From: Papilionanthe hookeriana x Papilionanthe teres
Taxonomy: Eukaryota > Streptophyta > Magnoliopsida > Asparagales > Orchidaceae
Direction of reading: 5' to 3'
Assembly: GCA_022702705.1 (NCBI GenBank)
Contig: CM040439.1
Location: 28,267,345 to 28,331,344 of the forward strand
Length of the DNA stretch: 64,000 bases
This document shows, piece after piece, positions 35,000 to 46,586 of the stretch. Numbering within the stretch: position 1 is the stretch's first letter; each line of letters opens with the position of its first letter. Under the pieces are notes generated by a model. It saw nothing but the letters and a program-made list of their open reading frames with translations. It had not been told where the DNA came from and did not search any database. Both the position numbers and the translations under genes were made by a program.

Positions 35000-35640
35000 C
35001 CGATTGGTGGTCTTGAGGTGGTTGTGTGTGGTTTGGAAGAGGTGGCGTGGTGTGGATTGTTTTTTGTTGATACGATAGTTGTGTGCTATTGATGTTGGTT
35101 GTAGGTTGTTTGGAGGTGGCGGTGTGTTGAGGAAGTAAGCGATGTGGAGGTGATGGAGTGGTGTGGTGTGATATTCATGTTGGTTGTAGGTTGTGTGGAG
35201 GTGGTGGTGTGTTATAGAGGAAGGTGGTGGGGTGGTGTGAAGTGGTGTGCTATTGATGTTAGTTGTAGGTTGTGGAGTTGGTGGTGTGTTATGGAGGAAG
35301 GTGATGTAGAGGTAGTGGAGAGATGTGATGTGCTATTTTTGTTGGTGGTTGGTAGTGTTGAGGAGGTGGTGGTGTGGTTTGGAGGAGGTGGTGTGGTTTG
35401 GTGTGGTGTTTGTTATGAGGTAGTGCGATATGTTGATAAATATGATGGTGATTGTGATGTCGTGGTGGTGTTGCAGATGTTTATGTTTGTGAGGAGGTGA
35501 GTGGTGGTGATGTTGTGGATGTGTTTGTGTCTCGATGTGTTAGTGTCCTGGAGGTGTTTGTGTGTTGAGGTGGTGGCAATGGTGATGTGTAGGTGGAGTT
35601 GTAGTGTGGTGTGGAGGGGTATTGCTGATCATATTGTGGC
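35000..35640. repeat. G/T-rich degenerate minisatellite (left arm)
   Basis: Built from GTGGTGTG, GGTTGTAGGTTGTGTGGAGG and GATGTTGGTTGTAGG-like pieces. Almost no C on the plus strand, so strand composition is strongly skewed. The frames through it (Val, Cys, Trp, Gly rich) are by-products of the repeat and not genes. Mirror at 55,660-56,290 (C/A-rich on plus). Confidence 0.8.
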
Positions 35641-35869
35641 ATTCCTATTTTTCTTTTAGTTGTAATATTGTGACATTTCTATTTATGTTAATTAGTTTTT
35701 TTTCATGCTAGTAATATAATGGTTAAGACAAATGAGATCGGTTCATCCGCAATGTGAGGTAAAGAGATAATTAATATTTGCGACCTTTGACTCAAGGAAG
35801 TTGAACTAGGAAATAGGCCGACAACTAATTTCTAGAAAGAAAGCTGACAAACTATTATTATAAAATTCA

Positions 35870-36115
35870 ATGAAATTACAGACAGGTGAGATGAGCTCTT
35901 CTGGGAGGTTATTGTCTCCAGCGGTGGCTCGGGGACGGACTGCTGACAATCTGACGAAGGCAAGGATGAACGGGCATCAAGATGTTTTGAAGCTGGCCGG
36001 GAATCAGAAGCTTATGGTTACAGAGAAGAAAGTGAAGCCTGCTGTGGGAGGGAAATTCAGCAGTTATGGCCGCACCATGTCGAAGAATTCACTCAACATG
36101 GCCGTCAAGCATATG
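35870..36115 (+). CDS. unrecognised exon with clear donor (left arm)
   Basis: Open from ATG 35,870 (or 35,888, MSSSGRLLSPAVARGRTADN) to a donor ATATG/GTATGC at 36,116. Normal-looking composition (LTKARMNGHQDVLKLAGNQK, then KPAVGGKFSSYGRT) and identical in the mirror copy, so it looks like a true first exon. I do not recognise the family. The next visible exon on this strand (36,956) is not in matching phase, so the two may belong to different genes. Confidence 0.45.
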
Positions 36116-36242
36116 GTATGCCCCTTTCACGATTCATACAGCTTAGCATCTAGTTTTCATCCTCCTTTTACAAAATTTAACTCCAAAAGATTTAATGAAA
36201 TAGTAATAATAATAATAGTAATAATAATAATAATAATAATAT

Positions 36243-36480
36243 TTAGGAAGATTTACACACACATACCACTGAATTCTTTATGTATTTACATATTTTACAC
36301 CTGAATCTCAATTTCTACACACATGTCACCTTACCTATGCATGAAACGCGTATTTTGCTTTTTAAAGTAAAAATTGTGATATTTTTTGATGTGATACGAA
36401 ATATCTGGGCTGTATAAATATAAAAATTTAAGGTTAGGTATTAGATATGTAAATGCATAAGAATTAGATGGTATATATAA
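36243..36480. mobile_element. palindromic foldback element after the unknown exon
   Basis: Left: ACATACCACTGAATTCTTTA; right: GTAAATGCATAAGAATTAGA; middle: TTTTTGATGTGATACGAAAT. Mirror at 54,816-55,045. A further partial left end lies at about 36,786-36,815. Confidence 0.65.
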
Positions 36481-36955
36481 TCTGAAAGGTTATCCTTGTT
36501 GGTTGTTTAATTGTTTTATTTACAGTTTTTAAAGACTAATACTATATAAATATTGTTGCATTTTATGAGTTTCTATTCTTTTGACTCAGTGTTTAACCAT
36601 CAAAATTGTTATATTATGTAGAATAGCCAGATGATGGTTCTACTGAGTAAATTTACCTTGTGCTTCAATAATAGTCTTTATTTGCTTTACAGAACTATTT
36701 GTGGCCAACTATATCATTTCTTTTGAGTGTTTCAAGATACGCTAAATATGCTTTACATTTTATTTTTGCTTAATTTATATTCTGAGGTTTACATACATAC
36801 CACACAATTCTTGTATAGTAACACAGCACATCATCTCTCAAATATATCATTTGCTAAGCTATATTGTTATTTTGTCATATATTCACTTATTTTTACATTT
36901 CCGTGCTTACTTTCACAATTAGTGACTTCTTTACTCAACGTCACTTAACTCGCAG

Positions 36956-37320
36956 CATTCGGTCCACCTCCACCAACGCCAACCCCACCGCCACCGCCAC
37001 CGCCACCGCCACCGCCAACCTAAGAAATGAGCTGGCTTCAACCGAGCCTCCGCTCGCCACACAGAAGAACAAAATCACAAACCGTACCCATCACAACAAT
37101 GAATCCATGCCCAAAAACTTTGATTACACCGAGGGCGAAGAGTCAAAAAGAATTCATATGAAGGACTATGGAGGATCAATCCTCTCTAAAGAAGATCAAA
37201 GGACTTTGAAAGCTTCAAAACTTTGATGAGAAGGCTAATGAGACCCATTTGTTTGATCATAGATTTGATCCAAACTTTCATCCCTATGTGACTATCCCCC
37301 ACCACCTTGTAAATTTGTAG
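36956..37320 (+). pseudogene. copy of the 19,464 gene, frameshifted (left arm)
   Basis: It follows an acceptor-like CTCGCAG and matches 19,510-19,864 closely, including the Thr/Ala run (a longer CCACCG repeat here). A 2-base deletion (GACTTTGAAAGCTTC against GACTTTGAATTGGCTTC) breaks the frame after KEDQRTL. The same lesion is in the mirror copy, so it predates the arm duplication. The homology continues downstream to about 37,660, matching 19,865-20,150. Confidence 0.7.
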
Positions 37321-37681
37321 CCACTTTATTAGTTCCACTTATGTAATAAGATGGAGGATGTTCCCATTTTTAATTTTAGTGGATTGATTTTTTCGCTTGA
37401 ATCGAGTTCGGATCAAGATTAATGAGTTGTGTTTAGATTTGATCGAGATTGGATCGAGACAAATCTTGATTTGGGTATTATAAACGTAAAAAATAAAAAT
37501 TTCTGTGTTGGAAATGTAAACACATAAAAATTGGGTGATATGTGTGCTGCAAATGTCCCATAATAAAAATTTGGTTATTCTCTACATATATGTGATGTGA
37601 GAAATATAAATATATAAGAATTATATTGGCATAGAGATGTAGTTGCCCCACGTTATAATCCTAACTACTAAAACTAACCCT

Positions 37682-37783
37682 TATATACTTTCTTTATTTC
37701 GAGTTAAAATAGGCCGAACACGATGAAAGAAAGGGTTGTTCGTGTTCATCGTGTTCGGCCTGTTTTAACTCGAAATAAAGAAA

Positions 37784-37790
<7 letters not shown>
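37682..37790. repeat. near-perfect hairpin, 46-bp stem and 17-base loop
   Basis: TATATACTTTCTTTATTTCG at the left is answered by CGAAATAAAGAAAGTATATA at the right; 45 of 46 stem positions pair. The inner part contains the GGCCGAACACGATGAA motif common to the hAT-like family. Mirror at about 53,512-53,620. Probably a short foldback element. Confidence 0.8.

Positions 37791-37848
<58 letters not shown>
37787..37848. repeat. (TA)n microsatellite
   Basis: A TA run of about 60 bases directly at the end of the hairpin. The mirror run (53,499-53,515) is only about 16 bases, the largest indel between the arms. Confidence 0.9.
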
Positions 37849-37851
<3 letters not shown>

Positions 37852-37899
37852 TTAAATCATAGCAATTCATGTGGCTATAAAAGATCATGTGGCCATGTA

Positions 37900-39060
37900 G
37901 TCATGCATTTTCTACTGCACAAAAGTGGTGCAAGTTGCTCAATGGAGAATCATCATTCGACCACGTCGTCGTTTCGTTTCGAGAAGAGGAGAGTGAGAAG
38001 AGAAGGCATCAAGCCTCGAACGGCCTATCCTAGAGTGTTATACAAACATGCTAGGAAAAATATTTAAAAGTATGAATACATATGAATGTCTATAGTACGA
38101 TGTAATACAAGAAAGGAACAACTGTATGGTAAAGTACTGTAACAGGAAAAAGACCGAAGGAAAATTATGAAAATAAAGTAACATAAAGTAAAGAAAGACT
38201 ATGCAATAAAGAAAGAAATATGCAGTAAAGAAACAAAGCTGAAATAACTAAATGTACCTGATTAAGTCTGGCGATGCTATAAAGCATATTATAATTGCAT
38301 GATATAAAGGGGTTAGACAAACATTTGAATATTATAAAAGAAAATCTAAGTGATAAGCATATAAAAATTTAAAGTGGGATATTAGCGTTTAATTTGGGGT
38401 CGAGCTCGGACTAGACCTCTTTTTTCTTTTATCTCGATCCCACGAGCAATCGATATATGGAAGTCCACCCATCATTATCAACTAGAGGTCACCAACGAAT
38501 CACCCCTACAATCGAGCACTCCTAGACCCTATCGTTAAAGGATGTGTGAACCCAAATAATATTTGGACTTATCTTGTTAAAGGTATAGTGTACCCATGTG
38601 AGATAGTATCTGAACTTATCAGGGCATAGTGCACCTATGTGTGATGTTAAGATATGTGATATGTAGTATCTGAACTTATCAATCAAGAGTGTGTAGTCAA
38701 TCAATGCCTAATAAGTGATATTACTTATGTAGTATCTGAGCTTTCGAAGGAAGTTTAATATTTATTCTTATAGTATCTGTCGTGTGGAGTGTGATGTGTA
38801 TCGTGGTATTTGTAAAGTGGAGTGTCTCGTGTGTAGTATGTGATGTGTTACAAATGTATGTTGACCTCATTTTTGAGGTTTTCCTTTCCCCTCTCTTTAG
38901 AAGCTTTCAAGCCGTCTCCTCGCTCCTTGAAATTCATATGGACGGTTCTAAATCCTCGACGTCTAGTTGAGTCGATTAAAAACTGTCGTATTGAAACTCC
39001 TAGTTGAGTCCCCATAGAATTTGGAAGCCATAGGCGGACCCCACCGTGCGCGACGTTTGA
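37900..39060 (+). repeat. unclassified repeat, unit L1 (left arm)
   Basis: It contains GACCACGTCGTCG, CTCGAACGGCCTATCC, a TCTCGATCCCACGAGCAA segment and a degenerate run of TAGTATCTG motifs (38,540-38,860). The same series occurs inverted within the same arm at 41,690-43,300 (unit L2). Frames are short and unconvincing. Possibly part of an LTR element; I cannot classify it. Confidence 0.6.
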
Positions 39061-39149
39061 CTTTTCGCTACGAGCAACATGTTGCGCATGGTTCTCGCTT
39101 AGGCGAAGACCGGTCATTAATTTGCTCGATAAATGGCTTCGGTCGGGTC

Positions 39150-40080
39150 AAAATAATTTCATTTTGCCACATAACGCAAATTGAATTTAAATTAGCTCGA
39201 TCGTCAGCGAACTTGTCCGGACGACCCCGGATGACAAAACGGACCGCGCCGATGCGTCTGAAATGTCAATTTTGCACGAAGGACATATAATTTGATAGGA
39301 TTCGAACCTGGATCGGATTGTGCGCAAATTAAAGATTTTAATTAATTAAATGATATTAAATTAAATTAAAAAAAAAACAAAAATTCCTTTATAAAAAAAA
39401 AAAAAAAACTCACACATGCCTATTTTCCTTTCTTCACGGATTTGCATTACCTCGTTCTCGAAGCTTCCTGCTGGTTTTCGTGTCACCTTCCTCCTTTCCG
39501 AGCCCTCGTCGTCGATCACCCCTTCCGGTAACCTTTCCCTAACCGATTTTCCCGCCCAAACGAGTCAGGTAACCTTCCTTCTTGCTGATTTTGGCCGGTT
39601 TTCTTGCTTATCGTGGTGTTCTCCTCACCGTTTTGTCTCTCATCGCCGGTAAGCAATCTCCCCTTCTGTCGGCTATAAATACTCCATCGAGCAACTTGTT
39701 TAAGGTTGGTTCACCGCTGTTAGCTTGTTCAAAACTTTCTCTTCTCTTCTCTTCTTCTTCTCCCTCAATCATTTGGGCTAAAAATATTTGGAGTGAGGAT
39801 GGTGCTTCATTCATGCGAATGGGAAATTTTGCTTGCCGCCTTTGAGATCTCTTACGAGCTTTTGGAGGAGAGGATCCTGAAACATCTCACTCGCTCCCAA
39901 GTTTATTTAACTCGGTGCTCCCATTGTCGTCGAGTGCTCCCTTGTCGCTGCTACAAGGTTTTTCTTCTCCTTGATCATTTGGGTCGAAGAGTAAGGATCT
40001 TCTTATTCTTCTTCTTCTTATTGCAATGGTTCAAAAATGCAAAAGATTTTATCATCCTTCATTTTTTAATCATATAAGTC
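39150..40080 (+). mobile_element. possible LTR or promoter-bearing repeat piece
   Basis: CpG-rich flank (39,180-39,290), poly-A, then a C/T-rich segment with a TATA-like GGCTATAAATACTCC near 39,668. No LTR partner in direct orientation was found. Short frames (39,416-40,077) do not resemble known proteins. Mirror at 51,270-52,200. Confidence 0.3.
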
Positions 40081-40146
40081 ACTGATTGATTGCTGAGATT
40101 ATTCTCTGATGTTTTAAAGGTTGTGGTAAAAGGTGATTTGCTAGAT

Positions 40147-40181
<35 letters not shown>

Positions 40182-41690
40182 TTCCTGAAATTACATGAAC
40201 AATCACTTTTGTGAAACCAACTCTAATGAGGTTTGTGGAAATGAGTTTGCTGAGAAGGACTTTTAGTTTAAGAGGCTTGCTCACTTAAAAGATTGAATAA
40301 AATAATCTTGAGAAAATATTGATTCTCTCTTTGAACAGTATAAGTACAAGGTTTATGTGTCCTCGTGGAACTACAACAGCTTCTTGATATTTTGAAACAC
40401 ACGCATAGTTATCTTGAACTACTCATTCAATCTGATGCTGAATAAAATGCAAGAAAAGAAAATTAGAAGGTTCTTGATATTCGAATTACATGTTCTTGAT
40501 TTGAAATTATTTCATATTTACAAATAAGGGATCATATATTGAGGAAAGAAAATACATAAGAATTGAGTGGTATGCATGTAAATCTGCCACTGTTTCTTTT
40601 ATATGACTGTGCACGGGACCTGAGCGATATGTTATACATAATTATTGTGGGTGATCCTTATCCTCGAAATTTTCTTCATCATTCATATAGAAGGTTTTAA
40701 TGAAATGAGTTTGGCCTAGATTTAATGAACACCTGATTATTGCTTTCCTTATTTCTCTACATAGTTGAATTGCTACCTGCATCTTGAGAAAGCATTCATG
40801 AGTTACAACCTAGAGTTAGCTATGGAATCTATTTTTGTTAATGAACAAAATTAAGAAATGAATTCATACATGCATATCATACAATTATTTTTGTGCTTAC
40901 AAATCCAGCACCAGAACTTTATTTCTTTTTATTTTACATTTGTAGGATTCATAATATTTATATCACCTAGTTTATATGTCCAAGGATTGAATTTCTTTTC
41001 TTACAAATATATCTCCTTACATTTGTTTGGGGTGGTAAGCTCTGCGGTATTAATTCCGATGAACTGCCAATGGCATTAATCAAGAAAAATTTCCTACATA
41101 TTATATTAATTTTTATGTATTCACCTATCAAATATTCAATTTTTATTTTATTTACATTTATTTGTCCCATCACCTTGATGAAGTCATATTTCTACACCTA
41201 TTTACACATATGTACATAACATCATTTTGTTCGCTTGTTTGCTTGCTGTTAAAGTTGGAATTATAATATAGATATACAATTGACAGCCTCCATCCCAAGA
41301 AAGTTCTGTAAAATAAGGCTTGCTTTCCCTGAACTTCATATTAGTGTGGAGGCTTTTATACTTGATACTCATATGCTTATCCAGGATTATATGAAAATGC
41401 TGCAAGCTGCAGTTTAATATATTCAGCCTTGTGTAAGAGAAGATATCAACATTGTGTATAATTTTTTTTTTTTTTGAGGAATTTATTCTCTTTTGTTTAC
41501 AATATTTGAATGGCAAATTTTCATTTGTTTAGAAAAGCATATGAAATATCAAAATGGGTATAAGTTGGACATGCGGGGTAAAGACAATGATGCACAAACT
41601 TCTATATCATGCTTTTATAGCTAAAAATAAAATCAATACTCAATTATAGATGCCCATTTTATCTTATGAGTTAAGTAGTTCTAATTCCTA
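40080..41690. other. AT-rich DNA without genes (left arm)
   Basis: It contains a TA run (40,149-40,178) and partial foldback elements (40,545-40,592 and about 41,088-41,165). Mirror at 49,660-51,270. No exon supported. Confidence 0.5.
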
Positions 41691-43954
41691 CCTTTAAGAA
41701 ACTAGTGAACCAACAACAGATACTACAACACTAGGTATTATACTGATACAATGACATACTCTACGACAACAAATATTACACTTGCATAACAATAAACATT
41801 ACACTTGCATAACAACAAACACTGCAATTGCACGACAATAAACACTGCATTTACACAACAACAGATACCACATCGAACACATCAAATCAAATATCACACA
41901 AATAAAACATCAAAAACATCAAATCAAACATCGCATACATATCATATCAAACACAACACATATAATTCATCAAACTCATCACACCAAATATATCACATTA
42001 AATATAACATATAAGCACCCTATATCAAATGTTACACAACACATACACCATATATTGAACATTACACGACATACATTATATATATCAAATATTATACACT
42101 ACACATTATGCACTGTTTACTACACATTACACGTTATACATCACACATCGTATATCAGCACATCGTATATTATACTCTATAGCAATTCGTATACTACAAA
42201 CACGTATACTACACATCGTATATTACACTTCTAAAAGCTTCAAATACTACACATCGGCTCACTCATCGATTAAGCTGGTAGGGATTAGTGACCACCCAAC
42301 TCTATGATGATTTGCTCGTGACTTTAATTGATATTGATAAAAAACACTTCAATACTCGGTTCATTGTGGGATCGTGAAAAAAAAAAGTTAAGTTTATAGA
42401 CTGAGCCTATCCTAAAATAGAATTCTTATTCCCCACTTTGATTTTTCATATGTTTATAACTAAACTGAGCTATACAGATACTTGTAGTTATTAATCTGCT
42501 TTCGAGGCATCAACGTAGTGCACGAGTACACATTTTTTTTATCGCATGACTCATTTACTTTCTTTACTATATATCAGTAGTGCGAGTCATTTACTTTTCA
42601 TTATTGTATATACTTACTTGTATTAGTGCTTTTAATTATTATTTCTTTTGCATACGTACACATACCCCTAGGATAGGTCGTTCGAGGCATGGTCTTCTCT
42701 TTTCTCTTTTCTCTCTCTCCTTTTTCTTGAGGCGACGACGTGGTCAAGTGACGATTCAACTTCACGCAGTGGATCGAACGACAGAGGATGAGGGATCTTT
42801 AATTGGACGTTCGTAGATTTAAATAACATCCATAGGGCGTTGAGGTCGTCATTTGATACGGCGTAAATCCTCACATTATCTTTTAGTGACTTAAGTACGA
42901 TCGTATAACGTACTATACAAGTCTCTAAATTGTTTAGGATTCCGAAGTCGTCGTTTGGTACGACATAAATCCTCTCATCTTTTTAGGTCATTTACATATG
43001 ACACGTATATATAAATCTCAAATCATCTAAATAATTTACAGGATTAAAATATTAAATATAACTTCACTTTTAAAGATATAAAGTCCAATCATAGGTTAGT
43101 TTGAGATGTCATTGAAACTCTTTCAGTATCTTCGACGTCTCTTACTCTTCATTTATTTGGATTCTGAAAATAATTGTTCCACATTGAGCCTATCCCATTT
43201 GATTTTTCTACAAGCAATCGTGAAACCTAAACGTTGATATTCTCAAGACGGCTCTACGATCTTTATCGAGAGCTTTCTTAAGTGACTTCGGTCGCTTAAG
43301 ATGTAATTAACTATGAGAGCTCGCCTCTATAGTGAATTAGAACCTGCATTAATCTAAACTCCGTCTAATCTGCGTATTAGATAGTGAATTTGTTTAGCTA
43401 TAAAATGTGCGACCAAAAATGAAGTCATAAACTTTTAAGTTTAGATAGTTAGTTCTACTAACAGTGGTAGATGCTTCATCTTTCGATGATGAAGTCACTC
43501 GTGTATCGTGTTCAACTATTTAAATTATTAGATATATGAGATCTATCTGGTCTCATTATTTTCAAAATAAAAAAAATAAAAATATCATCATTTTCAAAAT
43601 CAAAATTACATTATACATTAAATTTAAATTTAAAATTTTCACATTATTTTATTTTATAAAAAAATGACCGACAATGTAGTATATGTCGTATAGAGTGTAA
43701 TGTGTAGTATTTATTATGTATTTTGGTATTCATTCTGTAGTGTATGAAATAAATATATATTCCTTTTGCAAGTGTAATATCTGTGTAAAATCTGTAGTAT
43801 ATGTTCTCCTATAAGTGCAGTATCTGTGCAAAAATTTGTAGTATTTGTTCTCCTATAAGTGCAATGTTTGTTCTTCTAACTACCAATTCTCGAGCCTTTT
43901 GAAAAGGGTTGGAGTCGCGAGACGACTTATGGGGTGAAAGGGCATCTCACTAAG
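41690..43954 (-). repeat. unclassified repeat, unit L2, at the inner end of the left arm
   Basis: Inverted relative of L1 (37,900-39,060). It begins with a CA-rich degenerate tandem region (41,700-42,240; motifs such as ACAACAAACACTGCA and ACATCGTATATTACAC). It continues with the GACCACGTCGTCG-type block (42,670-42,760, inverted) and a TAGTATATG-type run (43,680-43,870). It ends abruptly at the spacer element. Confidence 0.65.
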
Positions 43955-44701
43955 GGTCTGTTTGGGATATACAGACATTATCCAGCTTATCCAGTATAAG
44001 TTCATCGATCCTGATAGTCAGCTGATGATAAGCAATCGATCCGGATAAGTTCGTCATCGTTTGGTTTTGCGACTTATGAAAAACAACTGATTCTGGAAAA
44101 TTGACCATTCTACCCCTGTTTTGAATAAGTTGTTTAGCTGTTTGGTTATTGAGTTTTGTAAACAGCTTATTTTTAAATTTTCTAATGATTAATAAATATT
44201 CTAATGAATTAACAGATGTGACACCTAAAATTATACAAAACTAGGATAAGATTGGTTCAATTTCGTTGAGTTGAGAAATTACATTGAATATAAACCTACT
44301 TAACACCAAAACTAGTATATGCTTGTTTAGACGTTTACCAACTCTTACAATCAAGTGATAAGTAATCTAATTAGTAAAAGTCAAGATGAGAAGGGCACAC
44401 ACAGCTGAGAAGCAATGCTATAATGATCACCAGTACAATCACAGTGGTTCTGTTTAGGACAGTGGTAAGGTTTTTACAACTAATTCTTATAAACTTACTT
44501 GCTAATTTTGTTTATAATTGTTATGTTTACTTTGGTTTAGATTTGTTAATACACTTGCTATCACATTCTAAAAAAGCTATAAAATCTTCCAGAGAAGACT
44601 GCTGTCTTTGTATGATGGAGAAAGACAAAACAAGTAATACCAAGGGCATGCTTAATTTTTCTTGATAGGGTGAAAGCTGAGCAGTAAAACTCTATAATGA
44701 A

Positions 44702-44928
44702 GGGGCATTTACATGCTAAATACTTAAATTTTATATATTTATATATCTGATACTCAAACTTTGATATTTAGTTTGTATAACATTTTTAGCATCTCAATCA
44801 GATCTAAACATATAAATTGTGGTATTTTTTATGTGATCCAAAGATCTGGGTGTTATACAAGTAAATATCAAAATTTTGGTGTTATGTATGTAAATATGCA
44901 AAAATTTTGTGATATGTATATAAATCCC
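44702..44928. mobile_element. palindromic foldback element inside the Harbinger-like element
   Basis: It starts GGGGCATTTACATGCTAAAT. The right half contains GTTATGTATGTAAATATGCA and ATGTATATAAATCCC, and the centre contains ATTTTTTATGTGATCCAAAG. It is the only copy in the spacer and so has no mirror partner. Confidence 0.6.
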
Positions 44929-45601
44929 AATGATGAAATAAATATGTGTATGTTTATGCTATTTGAAGAAGAAACTGTTTGCTTGGAATCCTTCACCATC
45001 ATCAAAACAACTTCTCTGGCATTTCGTAGATATGTGATCATTGCTGTGTTAAAATTAGTTTTGAGTTTGTTTTTAATTGCAGAGAGTAATAGCAAAGGTT
45101 TTGACATCTGAAATGCAGTTCTTCCAATACATTTTTTTCTTTTCTTTAATTTATACTTCTGAAATTCAGTGTTCAATTATGCAGTTGATGCAGGATATAG
45201 AATTTGCTTTTACCCATTCTTTCACATTAGTTGTAGAGGATTCACTTTTCATGTGTGATGGCAGAATTGTTTTGCCATTCAAGAATGTTTTTTAATTTCC
45301 ATGTGAGAGATTAATTGGAGCAAATAAATGACTCTTGTGTTGCAAAAACGATGAATTGGATCAAATAAACCATCAAACAGAGATTTTACAATTCAAAGGT
45401 GCTAAAAAAAGGTGTGTTTTTTGTTATCTAAACTATATATGCACCTCTTTAGCCATAAACCATCCAGTTTGCACTCAAGAAGTTGTTGTAACATCCCAAT
45501 CAAGCCGAACTTGAGAACTTGTTATCAAGCTAAATTCAATATTACATTTTGTTTGTATCAAAACAGTCCAATCTTTTGCAAAAATGTGGTTTTTATTTCA
45601 G

Positions 45602-46002
45602 TGCTCTGAAGAGGAGGAAGAAAATAATACTTCTTTAGATCAGAAGAGCTACATAGATGAAATTGAATTGTTTCAACTCCTTGCTGGTGAAGCTAATGCT
45701 GAGTTATTGAAAGAATTTCTTCAAAAAGCTGCGGCTACTGTGAATGAATAGTTGCCTCCGATTGTTTCAGGAGGTTCATAATTTCTTCAAGAAGAATTTC
45801 AAATTGCTTGTAACAGATACAGTTGATGGAGAGGATGCCAATTCCAAATGTGTAAGGATTAGATTCTCTTCTGGCAATGCCGTAAAGGGTAGAAGAGGGA
45901 AGAAGAGGAAAGATATTGAGGATTCAGGAAGGAAACATAACATACCCTTTGATAGTAGAGGTGCAGATAATTGGTCTGAGGAACAAGGCAAGTTCCAAAG
46001 GT
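45602..46002 (+). pseudogene. exon-like pieces of an unrecognised gene in the spacer element
   Basis: After an acceptor (TTATTTCAG) the frame 45,602-45,751 reads CSEEEEENNTSLDQKSYIDE, then ELFQLLAGEANAELLKEFLQ and a TAG stop. A second frame from an AG at about 45,770 reads EVHNFFKKNFKLLVTDTVDG, then a basic GRRGKKRKD patch and ends near 46,002 at a possible donor. The regular composition suggests real, captured coding sequence. I do not know the family. Confidence 0.4.
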
Positions 46003-46586
46003 GAGTTTGCTTTGACTTGGTGCAGAACATTCCATCATTCAAGCAAACAGTGAGAGACGAGCAGGTGCGGGATCGAGCAGCTTCGGGCACAGGAAAGGCG
46101 AGCGGCTCGAGCAGAGAGGAGCAGGCTGCGGTTCGACGTCTGAGGGAGATGAGCCGAGCGAGTGTTTCAGCGTTACCGTCAGGGAGACACGGACGGATCG
46201 TGCACCTGCTGAAGGAGAAGGGAGGATCGGGAGAACAAGCCAAGATTTCGAGCCCGTTTGGACGAGCAGATGCGAAGAAGAAGCAAATAGCGAAATGATC
46301 CGTGAGCTAGGGCAGGAACGAGCTGCGGGCTTCGGGAAGGAGACGACGAGCTGCAGGCTTCAGGGAGAGGAGACGGTAGCAGGAACGAGGGCACGACGGG
46401 GTCGGGATGACCGAAGGGGGGCAAAAGACGGAATAATCGAACGAAAACGCGGACCGTGGGGGTTATCCGGTCATAGAAAATCAGAAGCACGTTTTGGAAT
46501 AATTTGAAAAAAAGTGCAAAATAAATGTTAAGACGGAGTTTTTAAAAACGTCCCCGCTAAAATAAACTGTCCCAAACGGGCCCTAA

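Larger units (their letters stand above)
43954..46583. mobile_element. PIF/Harbinger-like element filling most of the palindrome spacer
   Basis: TAA flanks both sides (43,951-43,953 and 46,584-46,586). The ends are GGGTCTGTTTGGGATA and, inverted, GGGCCCGTTTGGGACA. The left 150 bases align with the inverted right end of 23,961-25,021. No transposase or Myb-like ORF is recognised. It carries exon-like pieces of an unknown gene, a foldback element (44,702-44,928) and a GC-rich terminal block (46,030-46,480). A Pack-type, non-autonomous element fits best. Confidence 0.65.

Noticed and set aside
39296..39330. GGTTCGAATCC-like B box on the minus strand as a tRNA or SINE
   Set aside because: No A box at the proper distance, and the mirror copy reads GTTCAGAATCC.
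46017..46507. GC-rich Arg/Glu/Ser-rich frames in the spacer
   Set aside because: They lie in the GC-rich end of the Harbinger-like element on both strands and have no family resemblance.
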